Position numbers and translations under genes: made by a program. This document shows, one piece after another, positions 12,025 to 25,734 of a stretch of DNA of 64,000 bases. Position 1 is the stretch's first letter; each line of letters starts with the position of its first letter. The stretch is from Agelas oroides (taxonomy: Eukaryota > Porifera > Demospongiae > Agelasida > Agelasidae), in contig OX422195.1 of assembly GCA_949130485.1 (NCBI GenBank), positions 6,291,066-6,355,065 of the forward strand, written 5' to 3'. The notes beneath the pieces are model-generated. The model had not been told where the DNA came from, searched no databases, and worked only from the letters and a program-made list of their open reading frames with translations.

Positions 12025-12118
12025 GTGAGTTAGAGATGTGTTGTATTACTCAATGGGTGCTAATAGTTGAATGTTGTACAACCTTCTGGTTTAGGTTACT
12101 ATTTTTTCTTGTTTGTAG

Positions 12119-12170
12119 ATGCCAGATCGTGCAAGCACTGGAGGTGGTGGTAAAGAGCAAGCACAACATG
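12119..12170 (+). CDS. ROC-COR-death gene, short linker exon
   Basis: The acceptor ttgtttgtag ends at 12118 and donor gtaggt starts at 12171. Its 52 nt read MPDRASTGGGGKEQAQH in the frame of the upstream exon and leave phase 1, exactly what the death-domain exon needs. It acts as a flexible Gly-rich linker. Confidence 0.6.
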
Positions 12171-12287
12171 GTAGGTATTCATGTTTTTGTGTTGTGTGCT
12201 TTTATACATGGCATGACTTGAAACCTCAACTTATCTTAATTTGATAAACAAAGGATCAAATGTTCTGTAACCATATTGCTTTCTCAG

Positions 12288-12637
12288 GTGTCCCCTCTGC
12301 TCATGTGAAACCCCAGCTTAAGGACCTAGTTTTAATACAGACAACAGAATGGTATGACCTAGGCCTGCAACTGGGGATCGAAGATACAGAGCTTGAGGAA
12401 ATCCAGAGCAACAACCCAAAGAATGTTAGGACCTGCCGGAGGGAGATGTTCAGGGCATGGCTCAGGATCACTTCTAGTCCATCCTATCAGCAGTTGGTGG
12501 AAGCTCTGCTGGCAATTGGAGAGATCAGTGAAGCAGACCGCCTCAGTGAGAAATATGGTAAGATAATGGCTGTGCTGGAAGTTGAAGTGTTTGGACATTA
12601 GATTATCATCTACTTCTTTTCAGGGATTCAGCCATAA
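12288..12637 (+). CDS. ROC-COR-death gene, death-domain exon and terminal exon
   Basis: Exon 12288-12557 (acceptor gctttctcag, donor gtaaga) encodes about 90 residues: LKDL, EWYDLGLQLGIEDTELEEI, CRREMFRAWL and SYQQLVEALLAIGEISEAD. The W-x2-L-x2-LG, M-x3-WL and LV-ALL spacing is the six-helix death-domain pattern. A short final exon after acceptor cttttcag (ends 12623) adds four residues and a stop at 12635-12637. Death domains act by homotypic interaction, so the product joins a GTPase switch to an adaptor surface. The C-terminal half of this exon is also present, inverted, beside gene copy 2 (42912-43128). Confidence 0.8.
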
Positions 12638-12639
12638 CA

Positions 12640-13885
12640 TTCAGAGTTTGGTGAAGGCCCTCCGACATGAGAGTAGGACAGACTGACAGCGCAAGTGAAA
12701 TAACAAACTTGTTACTGCACCCCCTAAGTATCTAACTATTATTGATGGCATTTGTGTTAGTACTGTTCATACCTTGTGTTATTAGATTGCTTAATCACTC
12801 ATACTTTTTTGTATACTTTGTATACTCATGCGTAGCACATTGCTAATCTACATTTCTGGTGATTTTGTACGCTTTACATCTATTGTTTGCAGATGATTTT
12901 GCATGCTTGCAACTACAATAATTCATGCACGTATTAACCCCCATATGGGATTGATTTAAATTTGAATGTAATTGTACCTTGCGCTTTCTAGTAATTATAT
13001 TTTTTCCAAAGAAGCACTCAAGTTCATTGATATTATCAGCCTCATTCCCAGACCCCACCCAGCTTTTGTTGCAGCACTGCAAGCTAGCTTGGTGGTGACC
13101 TGGGAATGAGACTATAAGCATTATGTATACCTGTGAACCATCCTGGGCCAAAGCATGTGTGGCTCTTCAACTGCCTCTTTGCAGCATGAGGAAATAGTAG
13201 GTACCTTTCAGATCATAGGAGTGCTTTACCATATATGGACAATGACTGAACCATTCAGACTCTGGACTAGACTCAACACTGATGTTTAGACTGAGTTCTG
13301 GACTGATTTAGAGCTCTCTGTATATAAATGACTAGAGCAGCAGTAGTTTGTGTGAGGTTCTGCTGTTCTCTGAATATGTCAGCCAGATACAATACAAATG
13401 TGAGTCCTGAGACTTTATCATTCCCATGTATGTAGATTATCAAGTCAGTATTTGTTGGTGTTTTCCACACTAGGCTTGAGAACTGAGTAGTGCAAGCCAC
13501 TTTAGCATGCACAAATGATTTCCTAGGTCTGCAGCTTATTCTATCAAGATAGAAAAGAAGACCTAGGTCTGAAGTCTCTGGCTATACCCAGACTACAGAT
13601 CTAGACTAGCCTAGGCTACATAATGAAAAGTGACTTCTCCCATATATGCATGTGGCCTGGGTGTGGGGCCAGTCTAGACTGACCGTATAGCAGATGACAA
13701 TTGCAAGTATTAACCAATCATCAGCAAAGCACCTTCAACAGCTACCACAGTCACATCACCACATTTACTACAGTATCCTTGTGTAAACACCATTCAAACT
13801 GCTCAGGTGATTTGGGCCTTGCAAAGTGGGCCACATTTACAGTCACTGTATTGGTGCCTGCACAAAGATGCCTTGGCCAAGGGTC
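12640..13885. other. Intergenic stretch, no gene recognised
   Basis: No coding sequence is supported. It holds one foldback element (about 13037-13113), with cctcattcccag near the start and ctgggaatgagac at the end, and otherwise unremarkable AT-rich DNA. Confidence 0.5.
13037..13113. mobile_element. Small foldback element (tctcattcccag family)
   Basis: The ends are inverted repeats, cagcctcattcccag and ctgggaatgagact. Relatives occur at about 7248-7310, 25418-25472, 28571-28652 and 37268-37350, usually 50-90 bp with dissimilar centres. Confidence 0.5.
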
Positions 13886-14029
13886 ACCTATCGTACTTGA
13901 CGGACCAAGCGCGCTACGAAGTCCGGAAGCCATACAAATGCTATAGGCCATTCCCACCTACCGTGTGACGTGTCACGTGACCCAATTATTGCGCTGCGCC
14001 CCTGATGTCATCATGTACATGCGCAATGC

Positions 14030-16246
14030 ATGGTTTTGTCATGGCGGGCGCGGCACCGCGGGAAAAACAAAGCAATCAAAGCTACGAAGATGAGCATCCT
14101 GGATCTTGGCCCATATATGTTCGGAGATGTGGACCAGCAGATTGGTTGGTTTCAGAGCAAAGGCCTCCTAGCCACGAGCAAGACTTGTCCTGCATGCAGT
14201 CAACCAATGAACATGCAAACCCGCAGTGATGTCACTGACAAGTACAGGTATGTATGCAATAATTCAGTAAAGCACAATGTACATAATAGTCTTTGGCATG
14301 CATTCGTAACAGATGGAGATGTAGTGACACTGCCTGCAGGAAGTCAGCAGGGCTTAGGGATGGGACCTTCTTTGCAAAGTCCCATTTGACACTGCAGCAA
14401 TGGATGGTACTGATGTACTGGTGGGCTCGTCAATATCCAGTTACTGATGCTGCTCAGGAAGCCAAAGTTGAGAAGAATACAGCAGTCCAGGCATACCAGT
14501 ATTTCAGGGACATTTGCAGCTGGCGGCTCCTGAATCATGATGCACCACTCATGCTGGGTGGACCGGGTGTTGTTGTGCACATTGACGAGTCGCTTTTTAC
14601 ACTGTAAAAAAGTATTTGTCATAACGACTGACAGTTTGTTATTTCAGATTCAGATGAGTGAACACAATTCATTACTATGTGGAGGAGAACTACATGACAA
14701 TCTTTTCCTCATTCTCAGGCAACTATCCTCCACATTATTATACCATCTTGGCAATTAACTGTGTCCATGCATCAAATTGGTTCACTCATCTGCAACGAAC
14801 ACGGCAAATTGATGGTCAAAATGACAATTCTGTTCTTACTGTGTAGACACAAGCCCAAGGTATGGTACAGCAGTATGGCTTCTAGTCTCAGTGATTATCA
14901 ACATTTTTATCATGATATCCTCCAGAACCATCGTGGGCGTCCACCCCCACGGCAAGTGTGGGTTTTTGGGATATGTGACACAAGCCACACTCCGGCACGT
15001 GGTGTGATGAGGATAGTTCCTGACAGATCTGCCGCAACTCTACTGCCTATAATACCGCAACATGTTCGCAGTGGGACAATTGTTCACAGCGATGAATGGG
15101 CAGTATACAACCGCGTCCAACACCTACCATCTGTTGGACAGCATCATAGATAATAGAGCTACGAACAGGGATTGGAAACGGCAATAATTTTACGTCGAAT
15201 CATCGTTTCGGTCACGTGATCTGACGCACACTGCATTGGCAGTAGACGACTGTGCGCGAGCGGTGGTTATGTGCGTTTCTTCTTTCCCCCCAAAGGTCGA
15301 GTGGTTTCTGGCAGACTGCTATTGCGATGGAGGGATATTCACGAGTCCTGAAAATTATCAGCAGGCCTGAAGACGACTAAGACAGATTGATACGTCCTCT
15401 GCATGAGCTGGAGGCACCTGTTCAGAAAGCTGGAGAAAACTGCACACAATTACTGCAGCTCCATTGTTTTGTCAGCATTACATTGACCTATGTACTGCTA
15501 ATACTGTACCAGCAGACTTTACCTAAACCAGGTTACAGATCTCTCTAGAAAACTACAAGAGTTTTCACATTATTTACACTCTTCAAGACCTCCCATCAAA
15601 CCGTGTACTGTATCACAAAGAAATAAGCCACTCAGTTACATTCTTTGCTAATGGTTACACTTTATGACAGCTTGCATCATTGGGTAGCCCTGTTTATTTT
15701 CCAGAAAAAACTACGAAACTATTATTGTAGCATTTCTACATTGCATAAAAATCAATTCACAACTGTGCATAGTACAATTTTCGACCAGAATATTGTAGAT
15801 ACCGTGGTACATCAGTAAATGCACAAGAACCTCTAGTGCGATGACCCGCGCGGGAGATAAACGATCGTATACCTGTTAGTGGGCACCGCCTTCTAACCGA
15901 AACACCGGAACGATGATTCAACGTGACGTCATCGACGTTTTGCCCGAGTTTGCCCGTAAATTTTTTGTCCGTTTCCAATCCCGTTTCAGTGCTCTATTAT
16001 CTATGACAGCATAGAGTTGTGAATCACAGTTTACATTTTGTAGACCCAGCTACTAGTGTTCACACCCAGCATGCCGAGTCCTACTGGAACCGGGTTAAGA
16101 CAAAGTTTAAGCGGATGAAGGGTGTCCATGAGACCATGCTACCCTCGTACCTGGACGAGTTCATGTGGCGGGAACGTCATGGAAGTACCGCTTCCACAGC
16201 TCTGGCAAGTCTGTGTCGGGACATTGCTCTCAGGTACCCCGTTTAG
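14030..16246 (+). pseudogene. Merlin (IS1595-like) DDE transposase, multi-exon, interrupted by an insertion
   Basis: Exon 1 (14030 or 14090 to 14247) has a CPACSQPM zinc-ribbon half. Exon 2 (14313-14603) has WRCSDTACRK, a helix-turn-helix-like region and the first Asp in VVHIDESLF. A 13 nt exon 3 (14847-14859) gives HKPK. Exon 4 (14936-15144, resumed 16013-16246) has NHRGRPP, WVFGICDTSHTP, the second Asp in VHSDEWAVY, the catalytic Glu in HTQHAESYW, and ends at a stop at 16244-16246. All junctions have GT/AG and agree in phase. The 861 bp insertion after 15144 breaks the last exon, but dropping it with one copy of its 7 bp target duplication leaves the frame continuous. DDE transposases cut and paste DNA between their TIRs. 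All three acidic residues are present, so loss of function seems due to the insertion alone. Confidence 0.8.
15145..16005. mobile_element. 861 bp inverted-repeat element inserted in the Merlin transposase
   Basis: It starts CATAGATAATAGAGC and ends with the exact reverse complement GCTCTATTATCTATG. A second matching block, gggattggaaacgg, lies just inside each end. It is flanked by the 7 bp direct repeat acagcat (15138-15144 and 16006-16012). No protein is recognised, so it is non-autonomous. A 40 bp relative sits at 45332-45371. TSDs of 6-8 bp fit Dada- or P-type elements, but the superfamily is open. Confidence 0.85.
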
Positions 16247-16450
16247 GATTCCACGTTGCACCATCTGCTGGTCCACATCTCCGACAGTCTTTGCTTTTGT
16301 GTTCTCGACCGGTTTTTTTAAAAACCACCAACTTTCGAAAATCTGTCACGTGGTACGTACTGCATGTCAATAATTGGGTCACGTGACACGTCACACGGTA
16401 GGTGGGAGTGGCCTATAGCATTTGTATGGCTTCCGGACTTCGTAGCGCGC

Positions 16451-16471
16451 TAGTCTCGCAAGCCCGACCCA
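16451..16471. mobile_element. 21 bp solo end of a TAGTCTCG-family element
   Basis: The 21 bp beginning tagtctcgcaagcccgaccc is flanked by the 9 bp direct repeat gtagcgcgc (16442-16450 and 16472-16480). The site without insertion is seen in the opposite TIR of the Merlin element. It looks like an insertion whose interior and far end were later deleted. Confidence 0.6.
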
Positions 16472-16499
16472 GTAGCGCGCTTGGTCCGTCAAGTACGAT

Positions 16500-17870
16500 T
16501 GATCCCACATGTACACTCGATGCATCAAGATTCAGAGTCTGGCTTCGCGAGACTAATTCAAGCTCTGCCAGAACTCAATGCCTAATACGGAAATGGGTGG
16601 GGCTGGGAGCGCACGTGCCCCCTTGTGCCACTGTACTACTAGTAAACCGCGCGGCGATCGTCGTTGCCTGAATCCAGACTTGCTGCTGCCTGCACAACTT
16701 CCACGAGCCCTTGGGAATCTTAGCAGATCCCGTTACTAGCGCCAGGGAGGAAGAACGATGGCGTACGGGGTAGCTGGTGATTGCAGAGGATGGAGTGGAA
16801 GAAGGGAGACAGGAATGAGCCCTGAACCAAGCGGTAAGCACCGCCTGTCAGCAAAGTAGTCTTGCGGTCCATACTCTGGCCTGCGAGACTATCAGCGAAG
16901 GTTGTTCAGTAGATAACCTAGTCTGTAGTAGCCTGGAATTAGCCTCGTGCCCAGGCTCCCATCTGGGTACGAAGCTAGCCTGGAATGACACCATTCACTA
17001 AGTGTATAGCAGACCCGTAGCCAGGATTATCAGAAGGGGGGTTACATGGATGTCTGATGTGCATGTCATGAGCAATGAACGAGCAACATCTCCCTACTAG
17101 ATGCTATGCATAAAGTAACCCACTGTGCAGGATGCATTTTGGCCAACACCAGACCTCATCAGCTTTAGTGGAGTGACTGGGAGATGGGGACTGCCTGCAT
17201 CAGCATGCAAGACTATAGGGAGGTCTGGGGGCATGTTCCCCCAGGGAATTTTTAGAAATTAGATGCTCTGAGATTGCTTCTGAGGCCATTTTGGGACAGA
17301 AGCAGAGCCATAATAGCTACATGACTCGCAGTGTATTGCACCCAATTTTTGGCTGTCCACATAAGCATCTGCTAAGTCAGCTGACATCAAATTTCCACGA
17401 CAGAAGGTACTACGGTCGGCAGAACAGGAGGTGGGGTGACAGATGATGAAATAGTGTCCAGACAATACTGAAAATACGTCAGAAGAGCGTCAGCCTTCCA
17501 TGCGTTTTCAGAAAGATACTAAGACTCCAGATTGTTCAGTTGCAACTCCATTGACTCACTAGAAGGACAGCTGGTGAACTTGCTAGCACTTGAAATAGCA
17601 ATTTCTTTACGCACATATTTACATGCGTCCTTTCATCGCAGGGGAATAAACTGCTTAGGAACACTGGTTCCGCACACATCTGCGGGTCCTCAACGAACAA
17701 GCGGGGTGGATAGCTGCGACCTAACTCATTTTGGCAGCAGTGATTCTCAGTGACAGTGAGACTAGTGGGTCACTTACAAATGGTAAAGAACTTAAAATGT
17801 ATGTATAGGTAAGCTGTGTATAAAGTCTTGTGGAGACAAAAAGGGGGTTCGAGCGAACTCCCCCCTGCCT
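16500..17870. other. Intergenic stretch before the satellite
   Basis: No gene is recognised. A second solo-like TIR piece (gagtctggcttcgcgagacta, 16535-16555) is present. The last 40 bp carry a small hairpin (gggggttcgagcgaactcccc). The rest is unremarkable. Confidence 0.4.
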
Positions 17871-17872
17871 AT

Positions 17873-20800
17873 GGGCCTGTATAGTGAAGTGTTGGAACGT
17901 TTTGCTTCTTGGTCAGTAGTACTGTCTACGATTGACACTGTGTACAGGGCCTGTATAGTGAAGTGTTGGAACGTCTTGCTTCTTGGTCAGTAGTACTATC
18001 TACTAGTGACACCGTGTACTGGGCCTGTATAGTGAAGTGTTGGAACTTCTTGCTTCTTGGTCAGTAGTACTATCTACGATTGCCACCGTGTACTGGGCCT
18101 GTATAATGAAGTGTTGGAACGTCTTGCTTCTTGGTCAGTAGTACTATCTACGATTGACACCCTGTACTGGGCCTGTATAGTGAAGTGTTGGAACGTTTTG
18201 CTTCTTGGTCACTAGTACTATCTACGATTGACACCGTGTACTATGCCTGTATAGTGTAGTGTTGGAACGTCTTGCTTCTTGGTCAGTAGTACTGTCTACG
18301 ATTGACACTGTGTACAGGGCCTGTATAGTGAAGTGTTGGAACGTCTTGCTTCTTGGTCAGTAGTACTATCTACTAGTGACACCGTGTACTGGGCCTGTAT
18401 AGTGAAGTGTTGGAACTTCTTGCTTCTTGGTCAGTAGTACTATCTACGATTGCCACCGTGTACTGGGCCTGTATAATGAAGTGTTGGAACGTCTTGCTTC
18501 TTGGTCAGTAGTACTATCTACGATTGACACCGTGTACTATGCCTGTATAGTGAAGTGTTGGAACGTCTTGCTTCTTGGTCTGTAGTACTATCTACGATTG
18601 CCACCGTGTACTGGGCCTGTATAATGAAGTGTTGGAACGTCTTGCTTCTTGGTCAGTAGTACTATCTACGATTGACACCGTGTACTGGGCCTGTATAGTG
18701 AAGTGTTGGAACGTCTTGCTTCTTGGTCAGTAGTACTATCTACGATTGACACCGTGTACTGGGCCTGTATAGTGAAGTGTTGGAACGTCTTGCTTCTTGG
18801 TCAGTAGTACTATCTACTAGTGACACCGTGTACTGGACCTGTGTAGTGAAGTGTTGGAACGTCTTGCTTCTTGGTCAGTAGTACTATCTACGATTGCCAC
18901 CGTGTACTGGGCCTGTATAATGAAGTGTTGGAACGTCTTGCTTCTTGGTCAGTAGTACTATCTACGATTGACACCGTGTACTATGCCTGTATAGTGAAGT
19001 GTTGGAACGTCTTGCTTCTTGGTCTGTAGTACTATCTACGATTGCCACCGTGTACTGGGCCTGTATAATGAAGTGTTGGAACGTCTTGCTTCTTGGTCAG
19101 TAGTACTATCTACAATTGACACCGTGTACTGGGCCTGTATAGTGAAGTGTTGGAACGTCTTGCTTCTTGGTCAGTAGTACTATCTACGATTGACACCGTG
19201 TACTGGGCCTGTATAGTGAAGTGTTGGAACATCTTGCTTCTTGGTCAGTAGTACTATCTACTAGTGACACCGTGTACTGGACCTGTATAGTGAAGTGTTG
19301 GAACGTCTTGCTTCTTTGTCAGTAGTACTATCTACGATTGACACCGTGTACTGGGCCTGTATAGTGAAGTGTTGGAACGTCTTGCTTCTTGGTCAGTAGT
19401 ACTATCTACGATTGACACCGTGTACTATGCCTGTATAGTGAAGTGTTGGAACGTCTTGCTTCTTGGTCTGTAGTACTATCTACGATTGACACCGTGTACT
19501 GGGCCTGTATAGTGAAGTGTTGGAACATCTTGCTTCTTGGTCAGTAGTACTATCTACGATTGACACCCTGTACTGGGCCTGTATAGTGAAGTGTTGGAAC
19601 GTTTTGCTTCTTGGTCAGTAGTACTGTCTACGATTTACACTGTGTACTGGGCCTGTATAGTGAAGTGTTGGAACGTCTTGCTTCTTGGTCAGTAGTACTA
19701 TCTACGATTGACACCGTATACTGGGCCTGTATAGTGAAGTGTTGGAACATCTTGCTTCTTGGTCAGTAGTACTATCTACGATTGACACCGTGTACTGGGC
19801 CTGTATAGTGAAGTGTTGGAACGTCTTGCTTCTTGGTCAGTAGTACTGTCTACGATTGACACTGTGTACTGGGCCTGTATAGTGAAGTGTTGGAACATCT
19901 TGCTTCTTGGTCACTAGTACTATCTACGATTGACACCGTGTACTATGCCTGTATAGTGTAGTGTTGGAACGTCTTGCTTCTTGGTCAGTAGTACTATCTA
20001 CGATTGACACCGTGTACTGGGCCTGTATAGTGAAGTGTTGGAACGTCTTGCTTCTTGGTCAGTAGTACTATCTACTATTGACACCGTGTACTGGGCCTGT
20101 ATAGTGAAGTGTTGGAACATCTTGCTTCTTGGTCAGTAGTACTATCTACGATTGACACCGTGTACTGGGCCTGTATAGTGAAGTGTTGGAACATCTTGCT
20201 TCTTGGTCAGTAGTACTATCTACGATTTACACCGTGTACTGGGCCTGTATAGTGAAGTGTTGGAACATCTTGCTTCTTGGTCAGTAGTACTATCTACGAT
20301 TGACACCGTGTACTATGCCTGTATAGTGAAGTGTTGGAACGTCTTGCTTCTCGGTCTGTAGTACTATCTACGATTGACACCGTGTACTGGGCCTGTATAG
20401 TGAAGTGTTGGAACATCTTGCTTCTTGGTCAGTAGTACTATCTACGATTGACACCCTGTACTGGGCCTGTATAGTGAAGTGTTGGAACGTTTTGCTTCTT
20501 GGTCAGTAGTACTGTCTACGATTGACACTGTGTACTGGGCCTGTATAGTGAAGTGTTGGAACATCTTGCTTCTTGGTCAGTAGTACTGTCTACGATTGAC
20601 ACTGTGTACTGGGCCTGTATAGTGAAGTGTTGGAACATCTTGCTTCTTGGTCAGTAGTACTATCTACGATTGACACCGTGTACTGGGCCTGTATAGTGAA
20701 GTGTTGGAACGTCTTGCTTCTTGGTCAGTAGTACTGTCTACGATTGACACCGTGTACTGGGCCTGTATAGTGAAGTGTTGGAACATCTTGCTTCTTGGTC

Positions 20801-23800
20801 ACTAGTACTATCTACGATTGACACCGTGTACTATGCCTGTATAGTGAAGTGTTGGAACGTCTTGCTTCTTGGTCAGTAGTACTATCTACGATTGACACCG
20901 TGTACTGGGCCTGTATAGTGAAGTGTTGGAACGTCTTGCTTCTTTGTCAGTAGTACTATCTACGATTGACACCGTGTACTGTGCCTGTATAGTGAAGGAT
21001 TGGAACATCTTGCTTCTTAGTCAGTAGTACTATCTACGATTGACACCGTGTGCTGGGCCTGTATAGTGAAGTGTTGGAACATCTTGCTTCTTGGTCACTA
21101 GTACTATCTACGATTGACACCGTGTACTATGCCTGTATAGTGTAGTGTTGGAACGTCTTGCTTCTTGGTCAGTAGTACTATCTACGATTGACACCGTGTA
21201 CTGGGCCTGTATAGTGAAGTGTTGGAACGTCTTGCTTCTTGGTCAGTAGTACTATCTACTATTGACACCGTGTACTGGGCCTGTATAGTGAAGTGTTGGA
21301 ACATCTTGCTTCTTGGTCAGTAGTACTATCTACGATTGACACCGTGTACTGGGCCTGTATAGTGAAGTGTTGGAACGTCTTGCTTCTTGGTCAGTAGTAC
21401 TGTCTACGATTGACACCGTGTACTGGGCCTGTATAGTGAAGTGTTGGAACGTCTTGCTTCTTGGTCAGTAGTACTGTCTACGATTGACACCGTGTACTGG
21501 GCCTGTATAGTGAAGTGTTGGAACATCTTGCTTCTTGGTCACTAGTACTATCTACGATTGACACCGTGTACTATGCCTGTATAGTGAAGTGTTGGAACGT
21601 CTTGCTTCTTGGTCAGTAGTACTATCTACGATTGACACCGTGTACTGGGCCTGTATAGTGAAGTGTTGGAACGTCTTGCTTCTTTGTCAGTAGTACTATC
21701 TACGATTGACACCGTGTACTGTGCCTGTATAGTGAAGGATTGGAACATCTTGCTTCTTGGTCAGTAGTACTATCTACGATTGACACCGTGTGCTGGGCCT
21801 GTATAGTGAAGTGTTGGAACATCTTGCTTCTTGGTCACTAGTACTATCTACGATTGACACCGTGTACTATGCCTGTATAGTGTAGTGTTGGAACGTCTTG
21901 CTTCTTGGTCAGTAGTACTATCTACGATTGACACCGTGTACTGGGCCTGTATAGTGAAGTGTTGGAACGTCTTGCTTCTTGGTCAGTAGTACTATCTACT
22001 ATTGACACCGTGTACTGGGCCTGTATAGTGAAGTGTTGGAACATCTTGCTTCTTGGTCAGTAGTACTCTCTACGATTGACACCGTGTACTGGGCCTGTAT
22101 AGTGAAGTGTTGGAACATCTTGCTTCTTGGTCAGTAGTACTATCTACGATTGACACCGTGTACTGGGCCTGTATAGTGAAGTGTTGGAACGTTTTGCTTC
22201 TTGGTCAGTAGTACTATCTACGATTGACACCGTGTACTATGCCTGTATAGTGAAGTGTTGGAACATCTTGCTTCTTGGTCTGTAGTACTATCTACGAATG
22301 ACACCGTGTACTGGGCCTGTATAGTGAAGTGTTGGAACATCTTGCTTCTTGGTCAGTAGTACTATCTACGATTGACACCCTGTACTGGGCCTGTATAGTG
22401 AAGTGTTGGAACGTTTTGCTTCTTGGTCAGTGGTACTGTCTACGATTGACACTGTGTACTGGGCCTGTATAGTGAAGTGTTGGAACATCTTGCTTCTTGG
22501 TCAGTAGTACTGTCTACGATTGACACTGTGTACTGGGCCTGTATAGTGAAGTGTTGGAACATCTTGCTTCTTGGTCAGTAGTACTATCTACGATTGACAC
22601 CGTGTACTGGGCCTGTATAGTGAAATGTTGGAACGTCTTGCTTCTTGGTCAGTACCGGTAGTACTATCTACGATTGACAACGTGTACTGGGCCTGTATAG
22701 TGAAGTGTTGGAACGTTTTGCTTCTTGGTCAGTAGTACTGTCTATGATTGACACCGTGTACTGGGCCTGTATAGTGAAGTGTTGGAACATCTTGCTTCTT
22801 GGTCACTAGTACTATCTACGATTGACACCGTGTACTATGCCTGTATAGTGAAGTGTTGCAACGTCTTGCTTCTTGGTCTGTAGTACTATCTACGATTGAC
22901 ACCGTGTACTTGGCCTGTATAGTGAAGTGTTGGAACATCTTGCTTCTTGGTCAGTAGTACTATCTACGATTGACACCCTGTACTGGGCCTGTATAGTGAA
23001 GTGTTGGAACGTTTTGCTTCTTGGTCAGTAGTACTGTCTACGATTGACACTGTGTACTGGGCCTGTATAGTGAAGTGTTGGAACATCTTGCTTCTTGGTC
23101 AGTAGTACTGTCTACGATTGACACTGTGTACTGGGCCTGTATAGTGAAGTGTTGGAACATCTTGCTTCTTGGTCAGTAGTACTATCTACGATTGACACCG
23201 TGTACTGGGCCTGTATAGTGAAATGTTGGAACGTCTTGCTTCTTGGTCAGTCGTACTATCTACGATTGACACCGTGTACTGGGCCTGTATAGTGAAGTGT
23301 TGGAACGTCTTGCTTCTTGGTCAGTAGTACTGTCTACGATTGACACCGTGTACTGGGGCTGTATAGTGAAGTGTTGGAACATCTTGCTTCTTGGTCACTA
23401 GTACTATCTACGATTGACACCGTGTACTATGCCTGTATAGTGAAGTGTTGGAACGTCTTGCTTCTTGGTCAGTAGTACTATCTACGATTGACACCGTGTA
23501 CTGGGCCTGTATAGTGAAGTGTTGGAACGTCTTGCTTCTTTGTCAGTAGTACTATCTACGATTGACACCGTGTACTGTGCCTGTATAGTGAAGTATTGGA
23601 ACATCTTGCTTCTTGGTCAGTAGTACTATCTACGATTGACACCGTGTGCTGGGCCTGTATAGTGAAGTGTTGGAACGTCTTGCTTCTTGGTCAGTAGTAC
23701 TATCTACGATTGACACCGTGTACTGGGCCTGTATATAGTGAAGTGTTGGAGCGTCTTGCTTCTTGGTCAGTAGTACTATCTACGATTGACACCGTGTACT

Positions 23801-24025
23801 GGACCTGTATAGTGAAGTGTTGGAACGTCTTGCTTCTTGGTCAGTAGTACTATCTACGATTGACGCCGTGTACTGGTCCTGTATAGTGAAGTGTTGGAAC
23901 CTCTTGCTTCTTGGTCAGTAGTACTATCTACGATTGACACCGTGTACTGGGCCAGTATAGTGAAGTGTTGGAACGTCTTGCTTCTTGGTCAGTAGTACTA
24001 TCTACTATTGACACTGTGTACTGGG
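17873..24025. repeat. 74 bp satellite array, about 83 copies
   Basis: Each unit begins gggcctgtatagtgaagtg and contains ttgcttcttggtcagtagta and ctacgattgacaccgtg. Units are mostly 90-99% alike, with a few 2-6 bp indels (for example at 22655 and 23732). Diagnostic variants (agtgaaggattgg at 20991 and 21731, exactly 740 bp apart) show duplication of 10-unit blocks. No frame stays open for 60 codons. The array spans 6.15 kb, almost a tenth of the window. Confidence 0.97.
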
Positions 24026-24335
24026 TAATTAAATTTTTGCTGTGTGGCAAATGGAAGTCGAGCTGGATGTTGATGCCAAACTTGCTCCCTGCATTTATAG
24101 TAGCGCCATATCTAGGATCGTAAACTTGAGGAAGCTCAACTGCTTTCTCAGCAGCGATGAATTCACATGTGCCTGTACCTTAATTGTGGGAGCCAAAAAT
24201 GAGACAAAGATTTGTCAATGACAGTACATGTGGGGCCACTAATGCAGCGCGACTACCAAGCCTCTCTACACTTACGTCACGATTACCAAGCCTTGCTGCA
24301 CTCAGCAAAAATTTAATTACTCATGCTCTGCCTGA

Positions 24336-25655
<1,320 letters not shown>

Positions 25656-25734
25656 CCCAGACCTCTTCCTCCTTGTGTCTGGAATGAGACTACCCTTTCA
25701 GTGTATGATGACCAACTACATGTACATGTACGGA

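Larger units (their letters stand above)
13890..16499 (+). mobile_element. Merlin-type DNA transposon with about 110 bp terminal inverted repeats
   Basis: The left end (from 13890, atcgtacttgacggacc) is the reverse complement of the right end (to 16499). Identity continues inward for about 105 bp through cctaccgtgtgacgtgtcac. The right TIR carries a 30 bp insertion at 16451-16480. Inside is a DDE transposase of the IS1595/Merlin kind on the same strand. The body is split by another element at 15145-16005. Clear flanking 8-9 bp duplications were not found at these edges, so the exact ends are not proven. Confidence 0.8.

Noticed and set aside
14030-16246. Recent bacterial transfer of an ISXO2/IS1595-like insertion sequence
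   Set aside because: Spliceosomal introns and long eukaryote-style TIRs fit the Merlin superfamily instead.
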